From assembly GCA_012295275.1 (NCBI GenBank), contig CM022672.1, positions 18,577,394 through 18,634,893 on the forward strand: DNA of 57,500 nucleotides, written 5' to 3'. The notes beneath the pieces are model-generated. The model was not told the origin of the DNA. It saw only the letters and a program-made list of their open reading frames with translations, and did not search any database. Made by a program: the position numbers and the translations under genes. Shown piece after piece: positions 1-13,714 of the stretch (positions within the stretch are counted from its first letter, which is position 1; each line of letters begins with the position of its first letter). This stretch comes from Chrysomallon squamiferum (Eukaryota; Mollusca; Gastropoda; Neomphalida; Peltospiridae).

Positions 1-2135
1 AAGTTTGGAAACCTGAACAAAAAGTACATAATTTAAATTGTTGTGGATTCCGATTACGAAAACAAAGTGATAAAATTAGGATCCAAATAAATCATCGAAA
101 AGAAAATAGTTAGAATACTGTGGAAAACTTTAAGAGCAAATGTTTTACGTATGTCTGTAAATTTCAAAACAACAACAAAAACAACCAAAAAAATACAACA
201 CAGTGATAAAATTAGGATACAAAGAAATTATCGAAAACAAAATAATTAGAATACTGTGGAAAACTTTATGAGGAAACGTTCTGCTATTTATTTTTATTTT
301 TTATTTTGTTTATTATTATTATAATGTGGGTTTTTTATTATTATTATAATTTTTTTTTGTTGTTGTTTTATTGTTGTTTTTGGGTTTTCGGGATTTTTTT
401 TTCTTCAAGTTTTCTATAAATAAGGCTACGAACTGTACTAAAAATACAACGGAACCAATACAAAGTTTTGTGTGGAAAATATTTAACTTGATCTGCTAAG
501 CATAAACAGTTCACAGATGCTGTATTAAACGTATTAACTGAATGCACTTACAAATGGAGAGACAGACATGCAGGAAGATGGAAAGACCAAGAAACAAAGC
601 TGAATTCACAAGTTCATCTTGGGCAATAAAAAAGTTTTAAAAAATATATCGGGTTGATGAATTAATTTGATTTTAGATTTTTGCAGTGAACATTCACATG
701 AAGATTCATTTGTATTATTATATATATATATATATTTATTTTTTTATTTTTTTTCAGCGTATGAAATAACACTGGCGTTCTTCATGCGAAACTTTTTCAA
801 CAGTTATTTCCCTTGCAAGCGACAATCGACGAGAAACAAAACTATTAATTTTTAACAATATGTTAACAGTAGAAATTAGAATTTCAGTGTTGGTCTGTTA
901 ATTTTTGTTGTTTTATTTTTGTTAATGTTTTTGTAATACTAATTGTTAGGCAGACGATGTTAGTGTTAGTAGCTTGGTAGCAGTGATTCTTAACAATTAA
1001 CAAACAAAAATTTAATTTTCTAAATTCTGTCAACTGAATAAACTTTGCTTTCATTTTGTGTTTGTATTCATGTTATTTATTTATTCATTTGTTTGTTTGT
1101 TTATTTATTAGTAGTAGTAGTACTTGTTGTAGTTGAGCCTTTTTTGTACGTACATATATACATACATATATAAATGCATACATAAAGACATACATACTTA
1201 GAAACATTTATACAAACAGATACATACATACATATATACATACATGCATACATACAAACATACATGAATGCATGCATACCTAATTATACAGATATATATA
1301 CATGCATACATACATACGTACATGTATTCAGCCATATATTCATGCATACACACACACAAACACACACACACACACACATACATACACACATACACCCAGA
1401 TACGCGTATATGAATGTGTAACAGTGTTACACAACAATCTGTTGAACATCCAACAGACACATAACATTACGTAACTAATGTAGACTGCATTAGCGATGAT
1501 TGACATTACTGGATATTACAAACTACTGCTGCCTTTAAACCGTACCAGATGTCTAATACCAGATGTCTGCCAGAGGATCAGCAGAATAGGGAATAAAGGA
1601 GAATTCCTAATTAAAACTAGATTGCTGCACTCATAGTACAAAACAACTGCAGCGCATCTGCTATGTACTTATAGCACTGGCAACTTACAAACCAAATACA
1701 AATAATCGTCTGCTGAGGCGAGTCCAGACCCCTGACTTCATTTCTCCTCCTGGAACGTTCTTTGATTTATTAAAGACCGTAGAATGTTATTTTGCTGACT
1801 ATGGGAAGGTGTACGTAAAACATCCATTGTTGCTAACCTGTAAGAGGTGTCTTTGAAAAAAGAGGCAATGTGTTTCCTGTGTCGTAAGACTGTTACGAGA
1901 AACACTTAAAACCGCACCTGATAACAGTTAATAAATAAATGAGTGAAAATAGTCTTAAGCAAATATTTACTCTATCCTTTTTTTTCTTTCTTTCTCCGAT
2001 GCTCTTGTCGTCTCTTTTTTAACAGACGTCTTCGATCGTGTTCATTATACATAAATATATAACTCATTAATATTAATATATTGAATAAAAATTATTTAAG
2101 GAGAATTTAGGAACATATGAATTTCAATGAGAGAC

Positions 2136-2301
<166 letters not shown>

Positions 2302-3261
2302 GTTTTAGTCAGTAAAAAAGCTAAATATACATTTCATAGTGAGTGATATTAAATTTCACCTGTTTAATTATTTTATTTATTTATTTAATTTATTCTCATA
2401 TTATTTCATTTTTTTTAATACGTTTGTTTGTTAATTTATTATTATTAGTTTAAAGAAAACAGATAAAAATGCTGCTGCAACAGATTTCTTTCACCAGTTT
2501 GTTTTGGGTTTTTTTTAAACACATGATTACCATAGAAGAGGCAGTTTTCGCTCTCACAATAAACACAATTATGACAGACTGGGTTGTTGGCTGCTCGCCA
2601 TTCAAGCTACTTTAATATAATGCATTTAGCAGGAAGGCATTTTGTCAGCGTTAGGTGTACTCGAAAATCTCACAACCAATAAACATATCAGCGTTTTATT
2701 ATTAGACTAAACATGCTTAGGTTACAACCCTCGTACGAAACGAGTGCGTGCTGAAACAAATATTTAACAAAACGTCGTTATTTTATTATAAATAAAAATT
2801 TGAAGGAGTCAAAAATGTGTATTTTGTGCATGATAAATGATAAAAATGTGTGAGAGGAAACAATAATCATCACTCGCCGGATTAGCCTTACCGATGCACG
2901 TGAATGCATACTCGTACACACACATACACAAAAAAAAAACGAACAGATATGCGTGCATATATGCATTCATATTTAGATATATACACATACACAAATATAT
3001 ACATTTTTATATGTGTATGTGTGTGTGTGTGTGTGGTGTGTGTGTGTGAGTATATATATATATATATATATGCACACACATACATACAGTTCTTTTATGT
3101 TCACTTATGCTGTTTACACAGAGACATAAATAAAATTATATACAATGAAACAAATATGCACACAAAAACATATCCAATCACCTACACATATATCATATAA
3201 GTGCACAGACAGATATGTGCATACATATCCACTTGCGTAGCCATACATGGATGCACTTAGG

Positions 3262-3346
3262 CATATACAGGATTCACGCAAACATACACACACACACATT
3301 TTCATATACAGGATTCACGCAAACATACACACGCACACACACATTT
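3262..3346. repeat. Tandem repeat, about 41 bp x 2, with CA tracts
   Basis: Two adjacent copies of a unit starting CATATACAGGATTCACG and ending in an ACAC run, offset by about 41 bases. It sits among CA/CATA-rich simple sequence. Confidence 0.8.
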
Positions 3347-3699
3347 TAACATAAAACTTAGCTTAACACATCGTAAAACAATCGAAAAAGATAAGTGAAA
3401 TAACTTTAAAAAGCATTATGACGTCACAAAACACCATATTTAGCCTTAATGTTTTCTTCGATTTTATTTTGTTTTGTCAAATAGTTTGTATTTTCCATCA
3501 ATTTTGTTTTGTTTGTTTGTTTAATTTGTACTTATTCTTTTTTTGCACTTTCTTTCTTTATATCTCATTTTTGTTTTCATAGTTTATTTATTATTACTAT
3601 TATTTTTACTATTATTATTATTATTGTTGTTGCTGTTGTTATTGTTATTATTATTTCGTTGTTTTGGTTTGTTTTTGGTTTTGTTTTATTTATTTATTA

Positions 3700-3701
3700 T
3701 A

Positions 3702-3750
<49 letters not shown>

Positions 3751-3949
3751 GTTGTTGTTGTTTTTTGTTTGTTTGCTTGCTTGTTGGATTCTTCGTATTT
3801 TTTATTTTGTTTCTTGCACTCAGAGGAACCCAAATTGTTCTTACAATATTTTGTTTGTTTCTGTTTATTTAATTGGCAAATCTGAGACATTTTAATTCAT
3901 ATTTTATAGTGCATTCTTAAAACGAAATCTTTATGAACACAACAACAAC

Positions 3950-3989
<40 letters not shown>

Positions 3990-4052
3990 GTGGTGATGAT
4001 GATGATGATAATTTTTCCAATAATATTATTTATTTTATTTTGAAAAATACAT

Positions 4053-4126
<74 letters not shown>
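3700..4126. repeat. Cluster of TTA, AAT and TG microsatellites
   Basis: A TTA tract (about 3702-3750), an AAT tract (about 3950-3988) and a nearly pure TG tract (4054-4126, with one interruption). The poly-Leu, poly-Ile and poly-Tyr open frames here come from the repeats. Confidence 0.95.
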
Positions 4127-4127
<1 letters not shown>

Positions 4128-5994
4128 TTTCTGGCACACATTACTTCGAATAGACTTAGAACAAACTCATAAAATATATATATATATTATTGGTAGAATA
4201 ATAATTTAAAATAAAATAAATAAGTGAAAATGATTTAACTAAATTTTCATTTTCACACCAAGCAGCAGCAAACCGCTATAACATGTTTCTCAAAAAAAAA
4301 AAAAATCGACAAAATCTACCTTCATTTTTAATCTGGCCCAAATCTCAAAAAAACAACAACAAAAAAAACTAACTCCTCATGAACTACTTTCGCCTATTAA
4401 ATAAATATCGAAACATTTTGTTATCCTTTCTGATTTCCCTGCACCACTCTTCCACAACAAACTCTCCCTGCATCCCTTACTTAAACTCCGGACCCGCTCC
4501 TGAACTGCAAACATGTGCAATAACCAACGGTTTCGTCTTCCCATGTAGCAGACATTCCGAGTCCACGCTTGTTTCCAGTGACCGCCATTTGCAAACAAAA
4601 TGTACCTGTGCGCACGAGGAGAAGAAATGCCGAGCAGTTGGTTGGTTGCATTGCCTTCCATGCGATAATTTTAGCCCGATTCGCTGCGGCTGTTGGCGGC
4701 TGGTCTTGCCTGTATTTGGGTATATACCGCGATACTCGATGCAAACTTCAGCAGGCGCTGGTGTGCTCTCGGAATAATCCGGAAAGGTTAGACCATCCGA
4801 TAAATGAAATCCATAGACGTTAGGAAGTGACGTTAGAAGAAGAAGAAGAAGAAGACGAATAAACGAATAAAGATGTTTTTTTTTTGGTTTTTTTTTTGCT
4901 AATCTTCAACCTGTCAAAGGAGAAACATTTAGAGGGACTGATTGTTTTGTTGTTTTCATTGATAGGCGTGGCTTGTTCGATTAAATTAAGTTTTCTCTTT
5001 TTTTTCTGTGTTTATTTATTTAATACTACTAGTAGTAGTGTTAGTAGTAGCAGTAGTTGTAAATAGTTGCAATAGTTATAGTATAGCAGTGTTGGCCACA
5101 GTAGTAGCAGCAGTAATAGCAGTAGTAGGCGGGGTAGCTGTAGCAACAGAAGCAGCATCAATAAACGTAGTAGTAGTTTTGATTTTGTTGTTGTAGTTTC
5201 CAGCTAACATGAATTATACAGATATGTTTTAATTAATTAATTTAATACATATATAGTTCATCTACCAGACCTTCATAGGAAAAATATAAAAACAAAACAA
5301 TGGATAAAATAAATGTTCCTGTCATATACATATAAGCACAAACATACATACATTCATACATACATATATACATACATATATACATTCATATAAACATTAT
5401 TTATGTACTTTGTTTTGGCTTTTTTTTCTTTTTTTTTCCTTCCTTATTATTACTTCTTTGTTTTTTGTTGTTGTTGTTGGGGTTTTTTTAATGTATTCAT
5501 TTAGGTAGAAGGTTTGGATTTATTTGTTAATTTTATTATTATTACTATTAGTATTATTACTGTTATTGTTGTTATTTGTTTATTCGTTTGTTTCTGCAGG
5601 TATATATGCATAAATATAAAAAGAGCAAGAAAATTAACTAATCAAAAAAGACAAAACAAAATTATATCCAATAAAAACAATAATAATAACAACAATAAAT
5701 TCCATAATTAGACATAAAAAAAACATTATGGAAAATATATATATATTTTTTTACATCATTTCATAATAGCTCGACAAACCAATTACATAACAAAAACGAA
5801 CAGAACATTATCATGTCCGTCTCTGTCAACATTGTGGGTTAACGTTATCAGCAAGACACTGGACACCCGCCTGTAACCAACCACATGTTATTACCGTCTG
5901 CTTCTGTCTGTGACCATTTTCGCGAATCCCATAGCGAGGCGGCGCATCCGAAAATCGTCGAAGCCGCTATTCCCGATAAGGCGCAACAGACGTG

Positions 5995-6135
5995 TGACGT
6001 CACGGCACTGTGGTATGCATAATAACCGGCGTTCGCCGTTCACTTTCGTAGCGCTCGTCTTGTGGACCGGTCAAGAGATAAACCGGAATTTTTAGTTTTA
6101 TTAGGGACCCATATATTGTGTCATTTTATTTAAAG
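5995..6135 (+). promoter_or_regulatory. Candidate promoter and 5' noncoding exon of the myosin light chain gene
   Basis: The stretch 5920-6080 is unusually rich in CpG for this window. It contains a palindromic CRE-type site TGACGTCA (5995-6002). A CArG-like element CCATATATTG with one mismatch to CC(A/T)6GG lies at 6109-6118. A strong donor (AAAG|GTAAGT, exon end 6135) follows. The first coding exon of the downstream light-chain gene is preceded by a splice acceptor at 10410, so an upstream noncoding exon is required, and this is the best site I can see. CArG boxes bind SRF in muscle genes, which would suit a myosin light chain. The link is inference. Confidence 0.35.
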
Positions 6136-7848
6136 GTAAGTCAGTCTATTGTTTATTACGTGTGCTTTGACTTTACGTACGTTTGCGAATACAGGAATGT
6201 AGTGGTTTATGTTTGTTTTTTGGGAGGGGTTTTATATATTAATGATCGTTTGTAACTGGTTTAGCAGTATTAGTGTGAAGGATTTACAGATTTGGAGCTA
6301 TCGTCAGTTTTCTTTATTAATCTTCTTTTTCTTCTTTTCTCACCTTCTTTCCATAGCATAAAAGAAAATTTAATTTTATCATTTTTGTAAATATGATATA
6401 GATTTATGATTATAAGCCTGAGATTTGAGGAACTTATTGAAAACTTTCATAAAGTTACTTTGCTGACTTTGTAAGTTGTTTTTTTCCCAATGCAAAACGT
6501 ACTTACCCAACCCCTCAGAAAGAAAAGTTATATAATTTAATTTTACAAAATGAAGAGATAAAAACCTAGTAAACTGAAAAATCAGTTCAGCTAAATCTGC
6601 ATCACTAGCGTCATGTAAACAAAATTTCAGATCACGTCACCTAAGAAATATAACTGCAATACTTTAAGCGACTTTATTTAATAGATAAAAATGGGAATGT
6701 CTCTCTTTCTATAAAGTTATAACAAGAACCCTAGATTTCTTTTCACCGAATCTCAAAATACAGATTAGTTTCATGTTTCCGAAACCGTCATCGTTTGCGA
6801 AATGTAATTATTTGGCATAAACAAACGCTTTACAAGCGAAGACATATAGAAGTATGACTGGCAGTCTCAAATGATGGCATACATACTATTAGCACAGATT
6901 TTTGTAGTTTTATTTTTCTAATGAATTTTGAACCGAAATTCTTTGTTTGTTTTCGTAAAAGAAACCAATGAACATAAAATGTGTTTTTAAGCTCAGATAA
7001 ACATATTCAGGACTGTTATTATTCTAGAAATAACTGATATAAGTGTCAATTATAACAGCAACCTTTCTGGAATAAAATAATAATATATCACGTACTAACA
7101 TAGGTATAATGTAGTAAATTATTATTAATTTTTAAAGTCGATGAGAATAGTTTAACACAAACCTAAGAATTAATAAATGGGTATTAAACAAAAAACAAAT
7201 TTTGGTTTTAACGATCATTTGCTATCAAATATAAATTTTAGAGTATAATTCCATAAATCAGTTCAGGAAGCAAAAGAAATAAACCAAAAATGCTTAATAT
7301 TTAATATTTAATATATATATATATATAGGAGAGAAATTTTGCATGTATTTCTTGTTAAATTATGCAATAACTAAAATTTCCGAAAAAAAAAAATACTTAA
7401 AAGAGGTGTTGAAACGTTACAAAATGTTGTAGTTTTACTGAAATAAATTAAAGATCAGCAGAGCTTACAATGCATTTCAAGGTATCGGTTCACTTAGCTT
7501 TTTCCCCAATTCCATAACAGATACCATGGTAACACACACCTGGTATTTCACTTTACCATAGACAACTCTAAGCCAGTACCTTAACGAGGTTCACCTTGCG
7601 GCTAGGGTTACAGTGCGCGCATCTGTTGCCATGGTAACAACAGCAGGAGAAGAGGATCTCCTTCGAGTTGCCAGTTCACCTGTTTTTGCTATGAACTAAG
7701 ATGAATCATAAGTAACCTTTAAGCAGGATTTTTTTTTTTTTTTTTTTTTTATCTCACCTTTTTGTTTTACCCTTGAGAAATCTCTAAACAAGATTTTAAA
7801 AATAAAGTAAATTTTTATTTATTTATTTTTTGGTTGTTGCATTTATTA

Positions 7849-7900
<52 letters not shown>

Positions 7901-7928
7901 TACTACTACTACTATTAACACTACTACT

Positions 7929-7964
<36 letters not shown>

Positions 7965-9018
7965 TTAAATCATATTTATTATTATTATTTTTGTATGTTT
8001 TTTTATTCATTATCAAGAGCAATATTTGAGTTCCAATTCTTTATAAATCTTTTTTTTCCCCTATAAGTTTCTTCTTTTTTTTTTTAAAGAAATAATTCCG
8101 TACGTTTCATACAACCGACTTTTCTTTGGCTGCATTCCTTGAATATGTCGGGTGTTCGATTTTTTTCGATTCCACTGACGTATGTGAAATGAAAAATAAT
8201 GGGAAGGGCTGATGGATAAAAAAAGAAAAGAAAGATAAACCACTTTTAACTGTCAAGGTGATCAGTTAGAGTTACACAAATAGGGATGATGGTTGTTCAG
8301 TGAGAGGTACACCTGTTGTTGTTTAGCAAAAATTAAATTAGCAAATTCTTAAGTCCTCCGTGGAGAATGTTCAAAAATAAACTAAGATTTCCTCAGGGCT
8401 TGTAATAATAATTTAGAAGCAGTTACTGCGGCCTACACATCAACGAAAAAAAATATATATATATATATATACACAGTGTTTTGATAGGCAGTTTAGCATA
8501 ATATATATATAATTATTTTACAGAATAATTTGTTTTACATTTTATTTTAACTCGGCTAGAATTGAAATAAAAGATCAGTGTAACTTAAAATTCCAAAATA
8601 AATTAAATCAAAAATATTTCTGAAATGTATATAAAAAATAAATTAATTAAATAAATGAAAATAAAAAAAGAATGTTCAGCCTTCAAACGATTGTCTGTCT
8701 GTTACGAACATAACATTTACATGAGACCAAAAAATTCTAAACTTTAAAAAAAAAAATATGTTTTAATATAATTTAGAATTTTACTCCCATAGTCTCAAAA
8801 TCAAGTTAATTACATATTGATCTCCAGAGAAATCATGAGTATATAATCTGAATTTTATCCCAGAATTAATGCAGACTACAACTTCCAGGGTGAAAAAAAA
8901 AAAAATACGTTACGCGAGTCTATAATAACAACTCGTTTTAAATAACAGATCTTACACACATAGTCTGACATAATAATCATAGATATTCTACAGCTTCAAA
9001 CTTTACAAAATTCAGGCG

Positions 9019-9049
<31 letters not shown>

Positions 9050-9577
9050 TATATACTTGAGTGAAGAATCATTATCATCTAGTTTTCTAAAGGCACTAAA
9101 ACAAACATGAACACCGACAAGGTATCGCATTCCTCTCCAAGTTACACCAGCATTGATACAAGGCAGCTAATGGCCGCCACATGCAAAGGGGTAACAGATA
9201 GAAGGGAGGAGGTATCGGGTTACCGGGAGCCAAATATAGCTACTGCCAGCTCTGCGATTTTCGTAAATACACTGATACGGTAGTGCTAGCTCGGAGGCAG
9301 GCTGAAAGGTAGGTGTTTGCGTTAGCGTTCTCTCGACTCTGGGGGTTATTAAGTTTCTGCACTTGAGCTGCTGAGGTGGGAAAATGTTTATCTGTAGAAT
9401 TCTCACTGAAAAATAATTTATGAAAAAGAGATTGTTACGAAAACATTTTTGGAAATGAAATGTAATTTTAGTGGTTTGAAGCTGCTGTAGAATTCTTAAG
9501 GTGTTTTTTTAGTTGTTGTTCACATCGTGTTTTTGATTCAGTGATATTACTGTAAACTTTTTCATTATCATCATCTT

Positions 9578-9655
<78 letters not shown>

Positions 9656-10410
9656 AATTATTAGGTTATTATTATTATTATGCAAGCAGATATGCCAACT
9701 GCAATTACTGCAAATATTGTTTTCATTCTTTATTTTTATTTTAAAAAAAATACACCAAAAAACCCTCTAATTTCAGTTACAACAATACCTTCAAACTTTT
9801 AAGTAAGATTTTAAAAATGTTTTATTCCAAAAATTAAATATATAAATTGAGGGTGGGGAAAAGTTAAGAAACACAAACATCTACATCAGGTTTCATATTT
9901 CTAAATTCTGACGGAGATTGTATTACTGGGCGCGTGCCAGAACTGAGAGAGTTGGACGTGTGCCAGATTGCCATGGACGTGTTGGAATTTGCGGAGGAAC
10001 CTCTGCTTTCCCAGAACCCGACATAGCGTCTGCCACTTCAAATCAAGATGTTTTTCTAATAACAAGACAAGCAGATAACCTGATTATGTCCCTTTGAATA
10101 CCAGTACTATTTTCTACGAAACTGAACACAACTGTACAATCACTTCCAAATTAATCGTTTTTCTCTTTTACCTTCCTCGTAATTATTATTATCATCATAA
10201 TCAATTTATATGTTTGCTTGTGCTTATGCATATATTTCAATAATGAATTTGTAGTTGATAAATCTGGTTCCTGGTTGTTGTTAACTGATAATGGTTTATA
10301 TTTGTAACAATGAGAATTTGTGTGTGTGTGTATGTGTATCTGGGCGTGTTTTATTTATTACTAATTTAACTATATATATTTTTTTTTCTTTTCTTTTTCA
10401 TGTACAACAG
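6136..10410 (+). other. Long presumed first intron of the myosin light chain gene
   Basis: No coding exon is recognisable. The stretch holds AT-rich DNA, a TTA/TTTA tract near 7848-7975, CTT/TTA tracts near 9573-9654, a pair of RFX X-box-like motifs (7521-7638), and two more complex patches (about 9130-9400 and 9930-10030). Open frames in those patches match nothing I know. Confidence 0.45.
7521..7638. promoter_or_regulatory. Paired RFX X-box-like motifs
   Basis: GTTGCCATGGTAAC at 7625-7638 matches the RFX X-box consensus (GTNRCC, 0-3 spacer, RGYAAC) on both halves. A second copy, ATACCATGGTAAC at 7521-7533, has one perfect and one degenerate half. They are about 105 bp apart in a patch of above-average GC. 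RFX factors bind such sites at ciliary and other promoters. No gene start is evident beside them, so function is unproven. Confidence 0.45.
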
Positions 10411-10417
10411 AACCAAG

Positions 10418-10589
10418 ATGGCAGAGGAGGTAAATTTTCTTTTTCTTTAATACGCATGCGTATTACATACCTATATTCACCGAGTAGTTTCATTTGTCAC
10501 TAATGAATCTTAATACAATTGCGATTCTGAGCAGTTTCTTGTCGAAAAACGCGTGTTGGACACCGATGTTATTATTATTATAATTATAA

Positions 10590-10629
<40 letters not shown>

Positions 10630-11953
10630 TATTTATTTATTTTTCACTAATTTATAATGTGTCTATGTAATTATGTAACTGAAACTTATCTTTTTACATC
10701 GTTTCCTAACGGGAATTCATTTTAAAGAGTACCTTCAGAGTATATTCCGGTAGTCTAAATATATTTTGTATACATTTCAGTATATGCAACGACATCACCA
10801 TAGAAGCAGTTTAAAAAATGATGTCACTTTAAAACGAAACAAAACAAAACAAATTATTTACTATTTTGTAGTTGAAAGTAACCGCAATGATTACAGTTCA
10901 TTGAAACAGTTAATCGAATATATAAGCAAACATACCAGTCAATCCTTAATATACACTGTTCGATTTATTTAGTTTACCTTATTAAAAAAATAATAATAAT
11001 AATTAAAAAAAAAAAATAATAATAATAATAATAATAAAAATCTTTAAAAAATTCTTACTGCACTGACAACTGTTATGATTCTTTATCTGTAAAATTTGGT
11101 TTCCTGTAACTGCGATTGCTTTGTTAATTTCTGTGGATTTTGTCAAATTAATGTATTTATTGACTGTTTAAAACACCATATTCGAAGAGCAATTTCACAA
11201 CGCCGCTGAAATCCTCGAAGTTACAACCATATGTGATTCAGCAGTACAGCGATTCGTTATTTATCTGAGCCGGAAATGATTCGCTAAAGGCTTTTATCTC
11301 CGTCAGCAATGTTAGCCTGAAGGTTATGTTCGCTTATGGTAAACCACTGTTTTATCAAAACTTCAACGTGGTCCCGAAGATAGCAATCAACTAATACCTT
11401 TTGGCTGACCTCGTTTTACTTATGTAATGGTAACATTGGGGAACAGTCAGCGCTATTATGTAATGCAGGCTACAGCTATATGTTTTCGTTGCAAAACTGG
11501 GATCAGTTATCTCCTAATAATGACGTATTGAGCAAAAACCTACTCTAGTGTCAATCAAACTGTAAAACGTATTTGAAGTTCTACCGAAAATCAGATTAAA
11601 CTGCTAACAAACGGTTCGAGTTATCTCAAAACTGAAAATGACATATACATGTATATTATTGGAAACTATGTTTTTAACTGCATGAAACTTCGTTCCCTTA
11701 TGAAAAATATATATTATATTTTGATTACATATATTTTTTTTTTACTTTTTAAATTTATTTATATCAGTTTCTTCATCCGTGTCCAGCTGATATGGATTTC
11801 TTATTTTCTTATCATCTTAATAAAAATAATAATTTATATGCTTATTATTAGTAGTATTATTATTATTATTATTATTATCTTGTTATTATTAAATTATTTT
11901 TATGATCTTGTTTAAAAAACAAATGTATTTTTATTATTATTATTTTTAAAAAA

Positions 11954-11988
<35 letters not shown>

Positions 11989-13683
11989 CACTACACATTT
12001 TGATACCTGCCCAAATATATTTTCATAATAATGAAGAAAAAATAAAACGTTAATAAAAATTAATGTCATATGTTATTAAAACAATGTGTTGATCAAAACA
12101 TAATAATGTTGATTTTCTTTATAATTATGTATGTATGTATGTAACTTATGTACGATGCACTTGAACAGGTATTTTTCAGTTAGACGACTTAGACAATGTG
12201 CCTCATAAAGTCTTAGACAGATTCGAGTGTGTTATTGTGTATTATAATAATAATTTAGAATAGAAATTACTACTGTGTTTGCGATTCTTTATATTTACCA
12301 TAGAGAGATTGGTAGCTTCTATTTGGTTGTTGTTTTGGTTGGTTCATTTTTTTTTCGTGTTTTGAGTTTTTATGTGTTATAATTGGCTTTTGTTACAGCT
12401 TTAATCACATGTGTAGTTACCCTTGTAGGTAGCAGAAGTGTCGTCAGGGGTAGTTGCAGTGGACATGCGCATTGGTGTGTTGCTAGCCTCGTTCTCGAGT
12501 GTGCTGCTGATGGAGTAGACTTAGACTGGTTTGGATCCCCCCCGTCTCATATTAAAAATAAAACACACACACAAAATGACACCAGTTTCAGTTAATTTAA
12601 ATTTATTTAATATAATTATTATTATTATTATTGTCATTATTACTGTTATTGGGTTGCGAAAATAAATTTCTATTTATTAATTCATTCTTTTTTACCTGTC
12701 TTTCAAAAGAATATATATATATATAGTATATCCGTCCATAAATAATTTTTCAAATTTAAATATTCAAACGTTTCCCTGACCCCCCCCAAAAAAAAAAAAA
12801 AAAAAAAAATGAAAATAAAATATACTTTAGATTAACCAATGAAATAAAAATAACGTTTTGGAGCAATAAGTTTTATTTATTTGTAAAAGAACAACAAATA
12901 CCCACCAAAAGAAAAATACGAAAAAAAACAACAAAAAAAAACATTGAAGAATTAAAAATTAAATAAATAAACAAAGAAAGAAAGAAAGAAAAATCGAAAT
13001 AAAACAAATGCATCTGAAATCAAAAAATACAAAAGGGGTCCATCCAAAAATAATAAAGAAACATAACAGAAAAAAAAAAAAAAAAACTGGTGACATTTTC
13101 GAGCTCGAAAAAAGCTCAGTGAAGTAAAGTTGTTTTTTTTTTTTCCTTTGTCTTGTTAATTAGGAAGGCGGAAAGAAGCGGGGAGAGCGGCACGCCTCGA
13201 ACGTTTTTGCTAAACTCTCCAAGAAAATGATGCAGGAGATGAAAGAGGTATGATTAGTGGTGCTCCACTGTAGCAGTGGGCAGTGTTTACTCACGGAATA
13301 CATTTTGTACTTTTTCAGGCAATTAAAAAGAAGGAAGAACCAAAGCGCGCACAGCGCGCGACATCCAACGTTTTTGCGATGTTTCGCCAGGCTCAGGTTC
13401 AGGAATTCAAAGAGGTGTGCGATCTACCAATCAAAATGGAGAATTAAACTTTTTCTTATAGTTCCGTTTCCGGTGACAACTTTTCGTTTTGCTTGCGTCA
13501 TTTCCGGTGATATCCGGGGTCTGCTAACACACTTCCAGCATGGGCGACATAATGCCTTTTGAAATAACAAAAATCTTCCTCATTGCATTTTTTTTTTTTT
13601 TCCATAATATATTTATCTTAAGTCGGTGCATGAAAATAAAAATATACTAATTACAATCTTTATTTTTCTTCTGTTGCAACTGA

Positions 13684-13714
<31 letters not shown>

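Noticed and set aside
3509-4141. Poly-Leu/Ile/Tyr/His open frames on both strands
   Set aside because: Translations of TTA, AAT and TG simple repeats.
4377-4823. Overlapping open frames of 80-130 codons in a GC-richer patch
   Set aside because: No family resemblance on any strand, frames overlap each other, and no convincing splice sites.
9167-9406. 79-codon minus-strand frame
   Set aside because: No recognisable motif; lies within the presumed first intron of the light-chain gene; could be a decayed repeat.
12383-12595. 70-codon frame after an acceptor-like site
   Set aside because: Does not fit the phase or content of the light-chain gene and has no donor; not reported as an exon.
13164-13414. 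Both light-chain exons used together in one transcript
   Set aside because: It would stay in frame but duplicate the phosphorylation segment and helix-A start, and the 71-nt spacer is too short for normal splicing.
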